The position numbers and the translations under genes are program-made. From Agrococcus sp. SL85 (GTDB lineage Bacteria > Actinomycetota > Actinomycetes > Actinomycetales > Microbacteriaceae), in the NCBI RefSeq assembly GCF_026625845.1, contig NZ_CP113066.1:496001-560000 (forward strand): a stretch of DNA of 64,000 bases, read 5' to 3'. Positions 18,472-29,177 of the stretch are shown here, in pieces (the first letter of the stretch is position 1; every line of letters starts with the position of its first letter). Under the pieces are notes generated by a model that was not told the origin of the DNA, did not search any database, and was given only the letters and a program-made list of their open reading frames with translations.

Positions 18472-19395
18472 CTACTCGGCCGACTGCGCCCCCACCCGGT
18501 GCACCACGATCGAGCCCCAGAGCATCGCGCGGTCCCGGCGGGCGCGCTTCGCGGCCTCGTCGTCCATCGTCGTGGCGAAGGAGCGCGCGATGACAGCGCC
18601 GCCGGGCACGATCGCGCGCACCGCGGCCTTCCGCAGGTCGCGCACCCAGCGCTCGTCCGCGCCGTCGGAGACGTTCGAGAGCGACACGGCGTCGTAGGCG
18701 CCCTCGGGCGCGCGCTCGAGGTGCTCGAGGAGCGGCTCCGCCGACCACCGCACGGCCGCGGGATCGACGGCCGCGAGCTCGTGCCCGGGCAGGTCCTCGC
18801 CCGCGAGCAGCCGCCAGGCCCACGGGTTCGTCGCCGGCGGATGCTTGCGGAGCGCGCGCGCCACGCGGCCGCGGACCGCGTCGTCGAAGTGCGCGGGGAT
18901 CGAGGTCGCGAAGTCCCGCTGCACGAGCGCCGTGATCGCGCCTGCGGGGCCGAGGACCGTGCGCAGGATCGAGGCGAGCGTGCGGTTGTCGAGCCTCGCC
19001 TTCCAGTGCTCGGCCGCGCGGATCGGATCCTGCTCGAGGAGGAACTGGTGCACGCGGCGCCGTCCCCACGCGGGGCTGGCGGCGCGGACCATGCCGCGCC
19101 CGAGGTCGAGCAGTCGCTCCGCCGCACCAGGCTCGAACGGCCCGCCGGCGACGCGCCGACGCGCGTACTCGAGCTGCTCGAGGTTCGCGCCGATCGCCGT
19201 CACCTCGTGCCCGGCCGCGGCGAGCGCCGCGACCACCTCGCCCGCGCCCGCCGAGACGAGCACGCGGCTGCCGGGCGCGAGCGCCTCGAGCTCGACCGCC
19301 GCGTCCTCCCAGTCCCAGCCGTGCAGCAGGCGCTGCCGGGGGTTGGCGCTCGCCCGGCCGGTGCTGCGCGCACGCCTCCCGCCGCGCGTCAGCAC
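18472..19395 (-). CDS. DUF3419/BtaA-like SAM-dependent transferase
   Basis: A 307-residue protein with a Rossmann-type SAM fold. After a basic N-terminus it reads GWDWEDAAVELEALAPGSRV and LVSAGAGEVVAALAAAGHEV, a glycine-rich SAM loop. The C-terminal part DAVSLSNVSDGADERWVRDL followed by GGAVIARSF resembles the DUF3419 family, which includes the BtaA 3-amino-3-carboxypropyl transferase of betaine lipid synthesis. That match is from pattern memory, so the reaction is not assigned. No partner methyltransferase (BtaB-like) is beside it. It follows mtlD with a 73-bp gap and ends before a terminator. Confidence 0.6.
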   Translation of the reverse strand: MLTRGGRRARSTGRASANPRQRLLHGWDWEDAAVELEALAPGSRVLVSAGAGEVVAALAAAGHEVTAIGANLEQLEYARRRVAGGPFEPGAAERLLDLGRGMVRAASPAWGRRRVHQFLLEQDPIRAAEHWKARLDNRTLASILRTVLGPAGAITALVQRDFATSIPAHFDDAVRGRVARALRKHPPATNPWAWRLLAGEDLPGHELAAVDPAAVRWSAEPLLEHLERAPEGAYDAVSLSNVSDGADERWVRDLRKAAVRAIVPGGAVIARSFATTMDDEAAKRARRDRAMLWGSIVVHRVGAQSAE

Positions 19396-19468
19396 GGGGG
19401 CTCCGGGGCTCGGCGGGCGATCATGCGCCCGATGATGCCCGAGCGAGGTGCCGGGAGGCTGGACGCGC

Positions 19469-20590
19469 TCAGGCGCGCGCGGCCTCGACCTGCGCCACGA
19501 GCAGCGGCTGCAGGGGGTGGCCGGCCTCGATGCCGCTCACCTCGGCGACGAACGCAGCGGGCTCGAGCTCTACGAGCAGCCGCTGCAGCTCGAGCGCCTG
19601 CTCGTCGCCCTCGGCGTCGAAGCGCAGCGCCGTGCCGTAGGCGGCGACGAGGCCGTCGGCCGCCTCGCCGCGCTCGAGCAGCTCGGCGGCGGGCTGCACG
19701 AAGCGCTCGCGTCGCGAGAGCTTCCGCAGCGGCTGCCTGCCGATGCGCTCGCACGTGTCCGGCAGCGCCGGGTTCTCGAAGCGCGCGATCGCTCGAGCGA
19801 CGTAGGCGGCGTGCCCCTCGGGGTCGAAGCCGAACTTCGCCACGAGCAGCCCCGCGGTGTCGGCGAGCGCGGCGTCGACGGCCGCGCGCACCTCGGGCAC
19901 CGCGAGGGCCTCGGCGATCGTGCCGACCCCGCGCATCCAGCCCTGGTAGGCGGTGGTCGCGTGGCCGGTGTTCACCGTGAAGAGCTTGCGCTCGATGAAC
20001 GGCGCGAGGTCGCGCACGAAGTGCGCGTCGGGGATGACCGGCTCGTCGCCCGCGAAGGGCGTGCGGTCGATCGACCACTCGAAGAAGTCCTCGACGACCA
20101 CGTCGAGCCCGCTCGGGTCCTGCGGCGGGATGATGCGGTCGACCGCCGTGTTCGCGAACACGGCGCGGTCGGCGAGCGTCGGTGCGCCCTCGAGCACGAG
20201 GTCGCGCAGCGTGTCGGTCGCGCCGATCGCGTTCTCGCACGCCATGACCGCGACCGGCGATCCGGAGCGGAGCTCGAGGCCCGCCCGGATCACCGGTGCG
20301 ATGAACCGCATCGCGTTCGGCCCGACGGCGCACGTGACGACGTCGGCGTCGGCGACGGCCTGCGCGGCCGCCGCCGGGTCGGCGCTCGAGTCGATGCCCG
20401 TGAACCCCGTGACCGTGTGCACCCTCGCCTCGGGGCCCACCTCGCGCACCTCGTAGGAGTCGGCCGAGCGCAGCAGCTCGATGAGCTGCGCGTTCACGTC
20501 GACGAACGTCACCTCGTAGCCGGCGCGGTGCAGGATGAGGCCGACGAAGCCCCGCCCGATGTTGCCGGCGCCGAAGTGGACGGCCCGCAT
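19469..20590 (-). CDS. mtlD: Mannitol-1-phosphate 5-dehydrogenase
   Basis: Oxidises mannitol-1-phosphate, delivered by the PTS, to fructose-6-phosphate with NAD. The 373-residue product starts VHFGAGNIGRGFVGLILHRAG (NAD-binding glycine loop just after MRA). It has CAVGPNAMRFIAPVI and the conserved KLFTVNTGHATTAYQGW stretch with the catalytic Lys. Its start overlaps the mtlF stop (TGATG). With mtlA, mtlF and ptsH it forms a complete uptake-and-oxidation operon. Confidence 0.95.
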   Translation of the reverse strand: MRAVHFGAGNIGRGFVGLILHRAGYEVTFVDVNAQLIELLRSADSYEVREVGPEARVHTVTGFTGIDSSADPAAAAQAVADADVVTCAVGPNAMRFIAPVIRAGLELRSGSPVAVMACENAIGATDTLRDLVLEGAPTLADRAVFANTAVDRIIPPQDPSGLDVVVEDFFEWSIDRTPFAGDEPVIPDAHFVRDLAPFIERKLFTVNTGHATTAYQGWMRGVGTIAEALAVPEVRAAVDAALADTAGLLVAKFGFDPEGHAAYVARAIARFENPALPDTCERIGRQPLRKLSRRERFVQPAAELLERGEAADGLVAAYGTALRFDAEGDEQALELQRLLVELEPAAFVAEVSGIEAGHPLQPLLVAQVEAARA

Positions 20591-21021
20591 CAGTCGTTGA
20601 CGTCCCCGAGGAGGGCGAGGATCGCCTCGGCGTCGGGCGCCGCGACGAGCTTCGCCACCTCGTCCTCGTCGGCGAAGACGATGGCGATCTTCGAGAGGAT
20701 CTCGAGGTGGCCGCCGTCCTTCCCCGCGATGCCGATCACGAACCGCACCTCGTTGCCGTCCCAGTCGAGGGGCGTCTCGTAGCGGGCCACGGACAGCGCC
20801 GAGTCGAGGATCGAATCCTTCGCCTCGTTGGTGCCGTGCGGGATCGCCAGCAGGTTGCCCATGTAGGTCGACACGCTCGCCTCGCGCTCGCGCATCGAGT
20901 CGGCGTACTCGGGGGTCACCGCCCCGGCGGCGACGAGGGCATCGGCGGCCTCCTGGATCGCCTCGTCCTTCGTCGTCGCCCGCGGGTCGGTCGTGATCTG
21001 CTCGATGGTCAGGACGGGCAT
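20590..21021 (-). CDS. mtlF: PTS mannitol-specific IIA component
   Basis: Takes phosphate from HPr and passes it to the IIB domain of MtlA. The 143-residue protein has the phosphorylation site NLLAIPHGTNEAK with His62. It starts at ATG 21021, overlapping the mtlA stop by one base. In enteric bacteria IIA is fused to IICB; here it is a separate gene, as in many Gram-positive bacteria. Confidence 0.95.
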   Translation of the reverse strand: MPVLTIEQITTDPRATTKDEAIQEAADALVAAGAVTPEYADSMREREASVSTYMGNLLAIPHGTNEAKDSILDSALSVARYETPLDWDGNEVRFVIGIAGKDGGHLEILSKIAIVFADEDEVAKLVAAPDAEAILALLGDVND

Positions 21022-22580
21022 CAGGCCTGCGCCTCCTTGCTGGCCGCGACCTGCGCCACGACCTCGTCGTACTTCGGGCTGTTCATGAAGTTCTCGACCG
21101 ACACGTGGATCGCGTCGGGCGTGCGCTGCTTCGCTCGGTCGGTGAGGTCGCGGTGCGTCACGATGAGGTCGGCCGTCGTCGGCTGGAGGTTGGCGATCGC
21201 GATGTTCGTGACCTCGACCCCCTCGATGCCGGCCTTCTTGATCTTGCTGCGCAGCACGCTCGCGCCCATGGCGCTCGAGCCCATGCCCGCGTCGCACGCG
21301 AACACGATGCGGTCGATCGGGCCCGCGGCGACCGCGGTGGCCGTCCCTCCGGCGCCGCCCGCCGCGGCCAGGTTCGACAGGTGCGCCGACTCCTTGCCCT
21401 TGTTGGCGGTCGTCTGCGCGACGGCCGCACCGAGCGCGTCCTCGCCCGCGGCCTCGCGCTCGAGGTCGCGCCGGCGGCTCGCGCGCAGGATGACCGCGGC
21501 GACCGCGAAGGTCACGGCCGCGGCGATGACCACCGAGAGCAGGACGCCGACGAGGTTGCCGCCGCCCACGAGGCCCGCCTGCACGCCCACGGCGATGATG
21601 CTGCCGGGGGCCGCGGGGCCCGCGAGGCCCGTGCCGAGCAGCATGTTCGTAGCCACGCCCGAGGCGCCGCCCGCGATGAGCGCGACGATGAGCACGGGCT
21701 TCATGAGCGCGTACGGGAAGTACACCTCGTGGATGCCGCCGAGGAAGTGGATGATCGCGGCGCCCGGGGCGGTCGCGCGCGCGGCCCCGACGCCGAAGAC
21801 CGAGAACGCGAGCAGCAGCCCGAGGCCGGGGCCCGGGTTCGCCTCGAGGAGGAAGAGGATCGACTTGCCGTCGACCGCCACCTCGCTCGTGCCGAGCGGC
21901 GTGAGCACGCCGTGGTTGATCGCGTTGTTGAGGAAGAAGACCTTCGCGGGCTCGATGAGGAACGAGGCGAGCCACAGCAGGCCCGTGTCGACGAGCCAGC
22001 CGACCGCCCCGCCGACGACCGACATGATCCAGTTGACGACCGGGGCGACGACGTAGAAGCCGAACAGGCCCATGACGAAGGCGACGATACCCGCCGAGAA
22101 CATGTTGACGAGCATCTCGAAGCCCGCCTTGACCTTGCCGTCCCAGAGCTTGTCGAGCTGCCGCATGACCCAGGCCGCGAGCGGGCCGAGGATCATCGCG
22201 CCGATGAACATGTGCACCTCGCCGAGCTCGCCCGCGCCCTCGGCGGGCGGGTTCGCCTCGTTGAAGGCGGCGATGAGCACGTCGGAGCCCGCGATCGCGC
22301 CCATGACGGCGAACGAGCCGACGACGGCGCCGCGCGTGCCGTGGACCATGCGACCGCCGGTGCCCGCGATGAGGATCGGCAGCAGGTAGTGGATCGTCGG
22401 GCCGACGATCTGCGCGAGGTCGGCGTTGGGCAGCGGGCCCACGTCGATGAACAGGGCCGTGACGATGCCCCACGCGATGAGCGCGGGGATGTTGGGCATG
22501 ATCATGCCCGAGAGGAAGGTGCCGAACTTCTGGACGGCGACGCGGGCTCCGCTGCCCTGCGCCGGTGCTGTGGTGGTCAT
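21021..22580 (-). CDS. mtlA: PTS mannitol-specific IICB component
   Basis: Membrane permease that imports and phosphorylates mannitol. Residues 1 to about 340 form the IIC channel with roughly eight hydrophobic helices (QKFGTFLSGMIMPNIPALIA at the start and the GGIHEVYFPYALMKP loop). The C-terminal 90 residues are the IIB domain with phospho-Cys429 in FACDAGMGSSAMGAS. The 519-residue length fits IICB without IIA. It lies 37 bp after ptsH. Confidence 0.95.
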   Translation of the reverse strand: MTTTAPAQGSGARVAVQKFGTFLSGMIMPNIPALIAWGIVTALFIDVGPLPNADLAQIVGPTIHYLLPILIAGTGGRMVHGTRGAVVGSFAVMGAIAGSDVLIAAFNEANPPAEGAGELGEVHMFIGAMILGPLAAWVMRQLDKLWDGKVKAGFEMLVNMFSAGIVAFVMGLFGFYVVAPVVNWIMSVVGGAVGWLVDTGLLWLASFLIEPAKVFFLNNAINHGVLTPLGTSEVAVDGKSILFLLEANPGPGLGLLLAFSVFGVGAARATAPGAAIIHFLGGIHEVYFPYALMKPVLIVALIAGGASGVATNMLLGTGLAGPAAPGSIIAVGVQAGLVGGGNLVGVLLSVVIAAAVTFAVAAVILRASRRRDLEREAAGEDALGAAVAQTTANKGKESAHLSNLAAAGGAGGTATAVAAGPIDRIVFACDAGMGSSAMGASVLRSKIKKAGIEGVEVTNIAIANLQPTTADLIVTHRDLTDRAKQRTPDAIHVSVENFMNSPKYDEVVAQVAASKEAQA

Positions 22581-22617
22581 GCGGTGCCTCGTTCCTGGGT
22601 GGTGAGGGACCCGGCGC

Positions 22618-22872
22618 TCAGGCGTCGTGATCGGTGGCGAGGAGCTGCTCGAGCTCGTCGAGGATCGCCTCGTCGTCGGAGGCGATGGTCACCTGGTCGC
22701 CCTGCGAGACGCCGAGCGAGATGACCGAGAGGATGCTCGCAGCGGGCACCTGCTTGTCGCCCTTGGCGACGGTGACGGGGCTCGCGGCCCGTGCGGCGGC
22801 CTGCGCGAAGAGGGCTGCGGGACGGGCATGCAGCCCGTGCGAGGACTGGACGGTGACGGTGCGCTCTGCCAT
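22618..22872 (-). CDS. ptsH: Phosphocarrier protein HPr
   Basis: Relays phosphate from enzyme I to sugar-specific IIA proteins. The 84-residue protein has the active His15 in HGLHARPAALFA and Ser46 in AASILSVISLG, the site used for regulation in Gram-positive bacteria. It is the first gene of the mannitol operon, so it may be mannitol-controlled rather than a constitutive ptsH. The ptsI gene is not in the window. Confidence 0.95.
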   Translation of the reverse strand: MAERTVTVQSSHGLHARPAALFAQAAARAASPVTVAKGDKQVPAASILSVISLGVSQGDQVTIASDDEAILDELEQLLATDHDA

Positions 22873-23046
22873 GGTGCTCCTTCGCTCGGAGAGGCCCGAC
22901 GGGCCCCCGATTCGTGCGTCACGCTACCAAAGCCGAGCCCTGCTCGGAACGGGTCGCGCGTCCGTGTCGGGGGACGGCGCAGCGGTCGCCGACGGCGCGG
23001 CCCGTGGCCCGATCCGGCAGCGGACGCTCGGGCGGCGGCCGGCGGC
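22873..23046. promoter_or_regulatory. Upstream region of the mannitol operon
   Basis: This 174-bp gap between map and ptsH carries an interrupted palindrome CCGAGC-CCT-GCTCGG at 22933-22947, about 60 bp upstream of the ptsH start. On the minus strand TAGCGT just downstream of it could be a -10. Operator function is a guess. A GGAG ribosome binding site precedes ptsH. Confidence 0.4.
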
Positions 23047-23892
23047 TCAGCGGTCGGCGATGGGCGCGGGCACCACGCCGAACGGCGCGAGCTCCGCGGC
23101 GCCGCCGTCGAGCGCCGTGAGCACCCAGATGCCGTCGGAGTGCACCGCCACCGAGTGCTCCCACTGGCAGGCGTCGGCGCCGTCGGCGCTGCGGACGGTC
23201 CAGCCGTCCGCGTCGACCGCGGTCTCGATGCCGCGCTCGTGGATGATCGGCTCGATCGCGACGCACAGGCCCGGCTTGACCGCGGGGCCCATGACGCGCG
23301 TGCGGTAGTTGAACACCGGCGGATCCTCGTGCATCCGCTTGCCGATGCCGTGGCCGATGTAGTCCTCGGAGATGCCGTAGTCGGAGTGCGCCTCGACGTG
23401 GTCCTCGATCGCGGCGCCGACCTCGCCCAGCTGGCGGGCGCCGGCGAGCGCGGCGATGCCCGCCCACAGCGCGCCGCGCGTGACCGCGCTCAGGCGCTCG
23501 CGCGACTCGGCGAGCGCGCCCGTCGCCGGAGCGCCGTCCTCGGCGGGCACGACGACCGAGATCGCGGCGTCGCCGTTCGCGCCGCCGAGCATCGCGCCGC
23601 AGTCGATCGTGACGAGGTCGCCCGTGCGCAGCGGCGTCGCATCGGGGATGCCGTGGACGACGACGTCGTTGACGTTCGCGCAGATCGTGTGCTCGTAGCC
23701 GGGCTCGAGCTGGAAGTTGGGCACCGCGCCGTGCTCGCGGATGACCGCCTCGGCGATCGCGTCGAGCCCGAGCGTCGTCGCGCCCGGTCGGATCGCGGCC
23801 CGCACGGCCTCGAGCGCGAGCGCCGTGATGCGCCCGGGCTCCCGCATCGCCGCGAGCTCGCGGCGCGACTTGTAGGGGCCGCGGCCGCGCAT
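23047..23892 (-). CDS. map: Type I methionine aminopeptidase
   Basis: Removes the initiator methionine from new proteins. The 281-residue product has the pita-bread fold motifs and all five metal ligands: two Asp in TIDCGAMLGGANGDAAISV, His in YIGHGIGKRMHEDP, Glu in CVAIEPIIHERG and Glu in CQWEHSVAV. The start at 23892 overlaps the adk stop (TGATG), giving the normal secY-adk-map order. infA, often next, is displaced by the mannitol operon. Confidence 0.96.
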   Translation of the reverse strand: MRGRGPYKSRRELAAMREPGRITALALEAVRAAIRPGATTLGLDAIAEAVIREHGAVPNFQLEPGYEHTICANVNDVVVHGIPDATPLRTGDLVTIDCGAMLGGANGDAAISVVVPAEDGAPATGALAESRERLSAVTRGALWAGIAALAGARQLGEVGAAIEDHVEAHSDYGISEDYIGHGIGKRMHEDPPVFNYRTRVMGPAVKPGLCVAIEPIIHERGIETAVDADGWTVRSADGADACQWEHSVAVHSDGIWVLTALDGGAAELAPFGVVPAPIADR

Positions 23893-24473
23893 CAGGCCGT
23901 GACGCCGCGCGCCGACAGGCCCGCGAGGATGCGCTCCGTGACCTCGTCGACCGAGCCGATGCCGTCGACCTCGACCACGAGGCCGCGCTCGGCGAAGGTC
24001 GCGACGAGCGGCGCGGTCTCGCGCTCGTAGACCTCGAGGCGGTGGCGGATGACCTCCTCGGTGTCGTCGCTGCGGCCCTGCTCGGCCGCGCGGGCCGACA
24101 GGCGCCGCACGACCTCGTCGGTGTCGGCGACGAGCCGGACGACCGCGTGGAGCTCCTCGCCGCGGCGCGCGTTCACGCCGTCGAGGTACGCGACCTGGCC
24201 CGCGGTGCGCGGGTAGCCGTCGAGCAGGTAGCCGGCCTCCGCGTCCGCCTGCGCGAGGCGGTCGTCGACGAGCTCGTTCGTGAGCTCGTCCGGCACGTAC
24301 TCCCCCGCGTCGAGGATCGCCGTGACGCGCTGGCCGAGCTCCGTCTGCTCCTTGATGTTCTGGCGGAAGATGTCGCCGGTCGAGACGGCGGGGACGCCGA
24401 GCGCCTCCGCGATGCGAGCGGCCTGCGTGCCCTTGCCCGCACCGGGCGGGCCGACGATGAGGAGGTTCGGCAT
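23892..24473 (-). CDS. adk: Adenylate kinase
   Basis: Interconverts ATP plus AMP with two ADP. The 193-residue product has the P-loop GPPGAGKGT at residues 8-16, the AMP-binding [10 protein letters not shown] and [12 protein letters not shown]. It lacks the long zinc-binding lid and has the short lid seen in actinobacterial enzymes. It begins directly after the secY stop (TAGATG). Confidence 0.96.
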   Translation of the reverse strand: MPNLLIVGPPGAGKGTQAARIAEALGVPAVSTGDIFRQNIKEQTELGQRVTAILDAGEYVPDELTNELVDDRLAQADAEAGYLLDGYPRTAGQVAYLDGVNARRGEELHAVVRLVADTDEVVRRLSARAAEQGRSDDTEEVIRHRLEVYERETAPLVATFAERGLVVEVDGIGSVDEVTERILAGLSARGVTA

Positions 24474-25805
<1,332 letters not shown>

Positions 25806-25830
25806 GTGCAGCCTTCCGAGAATGGCAGTA

Positions 25831-25856
25831 GGGGCGGCCCGCGCACGGACCGCCCC
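25831..25856. terminator. Hairpin between rplO and secY
   Basis: An 11-bp stem with one mismatch (GGGGCGGCCCG at 25831-25841 with 25846-25856) and a 4-nt loop, in the 60-bp gap between rplO and secY. It could partly terminate or stabilise the 3' end of the spc transcript ahead of secY. Confidence 0.6.
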
Positions 25857-25865
25857 TCAGCCTAC

Positions 25866-26330
25866 TTACTTGACCGAGCCGCCTGCGGCCACGATCTTCT
25901 GCTCCGCGGCAGCCGACACCTTGTCGACGGCGACCGTGAGCTTCACGGTGAGCTCGCCGCCGGCGAGCACCTTGACGAGCTCGTTCTTGCGGACGGCGCC
26001 CTTCGCGACCAGATCGGCCACGGTGACCTCGCCGCCAGCGGGGTAGAGCTCCTGGAGCGCGCCCACGTTGACGACCTGGTACTCGGTGCGGAACGGGTTC
26101 TTGAAGCCGCGCAGCTTGGGAGCGCGCATGACGCTGTTCAGCTGGCCGCCCTCGAACCCGGGCTTCACGGAGTAGCGGGCCTTCGTGCCCTTGGTGCCTC
26201 GACCGGCCGTCTTGCCCTTCGACGCCTCACCGCGACCGACGCGCGTGCGCGCGGTCTTCGCGCCCGGGGCGGGACGCAGGTGGTGCACCTTGAGCGACGG
26301 CAGCTCGGCCGACTCGTTCTTGTCAGTCAT
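25866..26330 (-). CDS. rplO: 50S ribosomal protein L15
   Basis: Late-assembly large-subunit protein. The 154-residue product has [39 protein letters not shown] and [19 protein letters not shown]. It overlaps rpmD by 8 bp (ATGACTGA). The spc order rpmD-rplO-secY is preserved. Confidence 0.97.
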   Translation of the reverse strand: MTDKNESAELPSLKVHHLRPAPGAKTARTRVGRGEASKGKTAGRGTKGTKARYSVKPGFEGGQLNSVMRAPKLRGFKNPFRTEYQVVNVGALQELYPAGGEVTVADLVAKGAVRKNELVKVLAGGELTVKLTVAVDKVSAAAEQKIVAAGGSVK

Positions 26331-26511
26331 TCTCGATCTCCTCGACCTTCACGAGGTGGCGGACCGTGTTCACGTAGCCGCGGTTCTGCTGCGTGTCCTC
26401 GCGCACGACCGACTGGCCGATGCGCTTGAGGCCGAGCGAACGGAGCGTCTCGCGCTGGTACTGCTTCTCGCTGATCGTCGACTTCGTCTGCGTGATCTTC
26501 AGCTTGCTCAC
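26323..26511 (-). CDS. rpmD: 50S ribosomal protein L30
   Basis: Small large-subunit protein of 62 residues. [20 protein letters not shown] and [19 protein letters not shown] match the family, and [18 protein letters not shown] ends it. It overlaps rpsE by 4 bp and rplO by 8 bp, which suggests tight translational coupling. Confidence 0.97.
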   Translation of the reverse strand: MSKLKITQTKSTISEKQYQRETLRSLGLKRIGQSVVREDTQQNRGYVNTVRHLVKVEEIEND

Positions 26512-27221
26512 TTGGCCGCCGCCTTCGCGATCTCAGCCTCGTGCTTGGCGAACTCCGCCTCGGCGCGGAGCAGGCGCTCCGGCACGACGCGGTCCACGTC
26601 GAGGCCGCGACGGGCGGCGACGGCGCGGGGCTCCTCGAGCTGGCGCAGCGCCTCCACCGTCGCGTGGACGATGTTGATGGAGTTCGACGAGCCGAGCGAC
26701 TTGCTCAGCACGTCGTGGATGCCGGCGCACTCGAGGACGGCACGCACCGGGCCGCCCGCGATGACGCCGGTACCGGCGGCAGCGGGACGGAGCAGCACGA
26801 CGCCTGCGGCGGCCTCGCCCTGCACCGGGTGCGGGATCGTCTTGGCGATGCGGGGGACGCGGAAGAAGTTCTTCTTCGCCTCCTCGACGCCCTTCGAGAT
26901 GGCCGTCGGGACCTCGCGCGCCTTGCCGTAGCCGACGCCGACCATGCCGTCGCCGTCGCCCACGACGACGAGCGCCGTGAAGCTGAAGCGGCGGCCGCCC
27001 TTGACGACCTTCGAGACGCGGTTGATCGTCACGACGCGCTCGAGGAACTGGTTCTCGGTGCGGTCGTCACGACGGCCGCGCTCGTTGCGCGTGCCGCGGT
27101 CGCGGCTGCCGCGACGCTGCTCGCGCGGCTCGTCGCGGTGGTCGGCCTGCTGGCCGGCCCCGGCCGGAGCCGCCGCCTGCGTGGTGTCGGTCACCTGCGT
27201 GTCCTTGTTCTCTTCGCTCAC
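26508..27221 (-). CDS. rpsE: 30S ribosomal protein S5 with charged N-terminal extension
   Basis: Small-subunit protein involved in decoding accuracy. The core runs from [20 protein letters not shown] through [20 protein letters not shown] to [17 protein letters not shown]. At 237 residues it is longer than the usual 165-170: the first 55 residues are polar and Arg/Asp-rich ([20 protein letters not shown]), as in other actinobacteria. It starts at GTG 27221, overlapping rplR by 4 bp. Confidence 0.97.
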   Translation of the reverse strand: MSEENKDTQVTDTTQAAAPAGAGQQADHRDEPREQRRGSRDRGTRNERGRRDDRTENQFLERVVTINRVSKVVKGGRRFSFTALVVVGDGDGMVGVGYGKAREVPTAISKGVEEAKKNFFRVPRIAKTIPHPVQGEAAAGVVLLRPAAAGTGVIAGGPVRAVLECAGIHDVLSKSLGSSNSINIVHATVEALRQLEEPRAVAARRGLDVDRVVPERLLRAEAEFAKHEAEIAKAAAK

Positions 27222-27589
27222 AGTCCCAGACCTGCCTCTCGTGCGCCGTCCGCGATCGCGGCGACGCGACCGGCGTAGCGGTTGCCGCCGCGGTCGAACA
27301 CGACCGTCTCGACGCCCGCGGCCTTGGCGCGCTCGGCGACGAGCTCGCCGACGCGCTTGGCCTTGGCCGACTTGTCGCCGTCGAACGCGCGGAGGTCCGC
27401 CTCCATGGTCGAGGCCGACGCGAGGGTGTGGCCCTGCGCGTCGTCGACGATCTGCACGAACACGTGGCGCGCCGAGCGGGTGACCACCAGGCGGGGCACC
27501 GACGCGCTGCCGACGATCTTCTTGCGGAGGCGTGCGTGGCGACGGCCGCGGGCAGCCGACTTGCTCTTGCCTCGGGTTCCGATGCCCAT
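27218..27589 (-). CDS. rplR: 50S ribosomal protein L18
   Basis: Binds 5S rRNA in the central protuberance. The 123-residue product has [40 protein letters not shown] and [21 protein letters not shown] use ATG 27589, which overlaps the rplF stop as TGATG; a GTG one codon earlier is possible. Confidence 0.97.
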   Translation of the reverse strand: MGIGTRGKSKSAARGRRHARLRKKIVGSASVPRLVVTRSARHVFVQIVDDAQGHTLASASTMEADLRAFDGDKSAKAKRVGELVAERAKAAGVETVVFDRGGNRYAGRVAAIADGAREAGLGL

Positions 27590-28125
27590 CACTTACCAGC
27601 CTTTCCAGCCTTGCGGCGGATCTGCTCGCCCGCGTAGCGGACGCCCTTGCCCTTGTAGGGCTCGGGCTTGCGCAGCTTGCGGAGGTTCGCAGCCACCTCG
27701 CCGACGGCCTGCTTCGAGATGCCGGTGACGGTGACCTTATTGTTGCCCTCGACCGTGAAGCTGATGCCCGCGGGCGGCTCGACGGCGATCGGGTGCGAGT
27801 AGCCGAGCGCGAACTCGATGCCCGTGCCCTTGGCGGCGACGCGGTAGCCCGTGCCGACGACCTCGAGCTGCTTCGAGTAGCCCTCGGTGACGCCGACGAT
27901 GTCGTTGGCGATGAGGGTGCGCGTCAGGCCGTGCAGCGAGCGCGACTCGCGCTCGTCGTCGGGACGCGAGACCTGCACCTGGCCGTCGGCGACCTCGACC
28001 TGGATCGGCTTCGCGATCCGGACCTGCAGCTCGCCCTTCGGGCCCTTGACGGTCACGACGTCGTCGTTGACCGAGATGTCGACACCGCTGGGGATGTCGA
28101 TGGGGAGTCGTCCGATTCGAGACAT
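27589..28125 (-). CDS. rplF: 50S ribosomal protein L6
   Basis: Large-subunit protein near the factor-binding site. The 178-residue product starts [19 protein letters not shown] at ATG 28125. It has VKGPKGEL, the [20 protein letters not shown] stretch and the C-terminal [20 protein letters not shown]. The frame is open further upstream, but this N-terminus is standard. It follows rpsH by 7 bp. Confidence 0.97.
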   Translation of the reverse strand: MSRIGRLPIDIPSGVDISVNDDVVTVKGPKGELQVRIAKPIQVEVADGQVQVSRPDDERESRSLHGLTRTLIANDIVGVTEGYSKQLEVVGTGYRVAAKGTGIEFALGYSHPIAVEPPAGISFTVEGNNKVTVTGISKQAVGEVAANLRKLRKPEPYKGKGVRYAGEQIRRKAGKAGK

Positions 28126-28132
28126 CTTCAGA

Positions 28133-28531
28133 TCACCACACGTAGGCGAGGACTTCCCCGCCGACGCCCTTCTGCTCGGCCTCACGGTCCGTGAGGAGGC
28201 CCGAGCTCGTGGACAGGATCGCGACGCCGAGGCCGCCGTGGACCTGGGGGATCTCGGTCGACTTCGCGTACACGCGGAGGCCGGGCTTCGAGACGCGCTT
28301 GATGCCGGAGATCGAGCGCTCGCGGTTGGGGCCGTACTTGAGGGCGAGGGTGAGCGTCTTGCCGACGCGCGCGTCCTCCACCTTCCACGCCGTGATGAAG
28401 CCCTCGCGCTCGAGGATCTCGGCGATGTTGGCCTTCAGGTTCGACGACGGCAGCTGGACCTCGTCGTGCAGCGCCGTGTTGGCGTTGCGCAGACGGGTCA
28501 GCATGTCGGCGACCGGGTCGGTCATCGTCAT
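28133..28531 (-). CDS. rpsH: 30S ribosomal protein S8
   Basis: Binds the central domain of 16S rRNA; in E. coli it also represses the spc operon. The 132-residue product has [40 protein letters not shown] and [20 protein letters not shown]. The 85-bp gap upstream, where many bacteria carry rpsN, holds no gene. Confidence 0.97.
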   Translation of the reverse strand: MTMTDPVADMLTRLRNANTALHDEVQLPSSNLKANIAEILEREGFITAWKVEDARVGKTLTLALKYGPNRERSISGIKRVSKPGLRVYAKSTEIPQVHGGLGVAILSTSSGLLTDREAEQKGVGGEVLAYVW

Positions 28532-28591
28532 GATGGGTTCTCCGTTCTGGTTTCGCCGCCCGTTCCGCGGACGGCGACCTGGAATGTCAGC

Positions 28592-28610
28592 TCGGTGCCG
28601 GCGGCACCGA
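28592..28610. repeat. Short hairpin in the rplE-rpsH gap
   Basis: A perfect 8-bp stem TCGGTGCC-GGC-GGCACCGA in the 85-bp gap between rplE and rpsH. This is the classical rpsN position. No S14-like frame with CxxC zinc motifs is present in the gap on either strand. The hairpin could serve as an RNA-processing or feedback site. Confidence 0.5.
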
Positions 28611-28616
28611 TGGGGG

Positions 28617-29177
28617 TCAGGACTGGAAGGGGAAGCCGAGCGCCTTGAGCAGCGCGCGACCCTCGTCGTCCGTCTTCGCGGTCGTGACGACCGTGATGTC
28701 GAAGCCGCGGACGCGGTCGATCTTGTCCTGGTCGATCTCGTGGAACACCGACTGCTCCGTGAGGCCGAACGTGTAGTTGCCGTTGCCGTCGAACTGCTTC
28801 GGGCTCAGGCCGCGGAAGTCGCGGATGCGGGGCAGCGCGAGCGTCAGCAGGCGGTCGAGGAACTCCCACATGCGGTCGCCGCGCAGCGTCACGTGGGCGC
28901 CGATCGGCATGCCCTCGCGCAGCTTGAACTGGGCGATCGACTTGCGGGCCAGCGTGACCATCGGCTTCTGGCCGGTGATCTGCGTGAGGTCCTTGATGGC
29001 GCCCTCGATGACCTTCGAGTCGCGCGCGGCCTCGCCGACGCCGGTGTTGACGACGATCTTGACCAGGCCCGGCACCTGCATGACGTTCTCGAACGCGAAC
29101 TCCTCGCGGAGCTGCGCCACGATCGTCTCGCGGTACTGCTGCTTCAGCCGGGGCAGGCGCACAGCGGTGTCAGTCAT
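28617..29177 (-). CDS. rplE: 50S ribosomal protein L5
   Basis: Binds 5S rRNA and contacts P-site tRNA. The 186-residue product has [40 protein letters not shown] and the C-terminal [20 protein letters not shown]. It overlaps rplX by 8 bp (ATGACTGA). Confidence 0.97.
   Translation of the reverse strand: MTDTAVRLPRLKQQYRETIVAQLREEFAFENVMQVPGLVKIVVNTGVGEAARDSKVIEGAIKDLTQITGQKPMVTLARKSIAQFKLREGMPIGAHVTLRGDRMWEFLDRLLTLALPRIRDFRGLSPKQFDGNGNYTFGLTEQSVFHEIDQDKIDRVRGFDITVVTTAKTDDEGRALLKALGFPFQS

Noticed and set aside
28532..28616. Possible rpsN in the rplE-rpsH gap
   Set aside because: The 85-bp gap is too short and has no CxxC zinc pattern in any frame.
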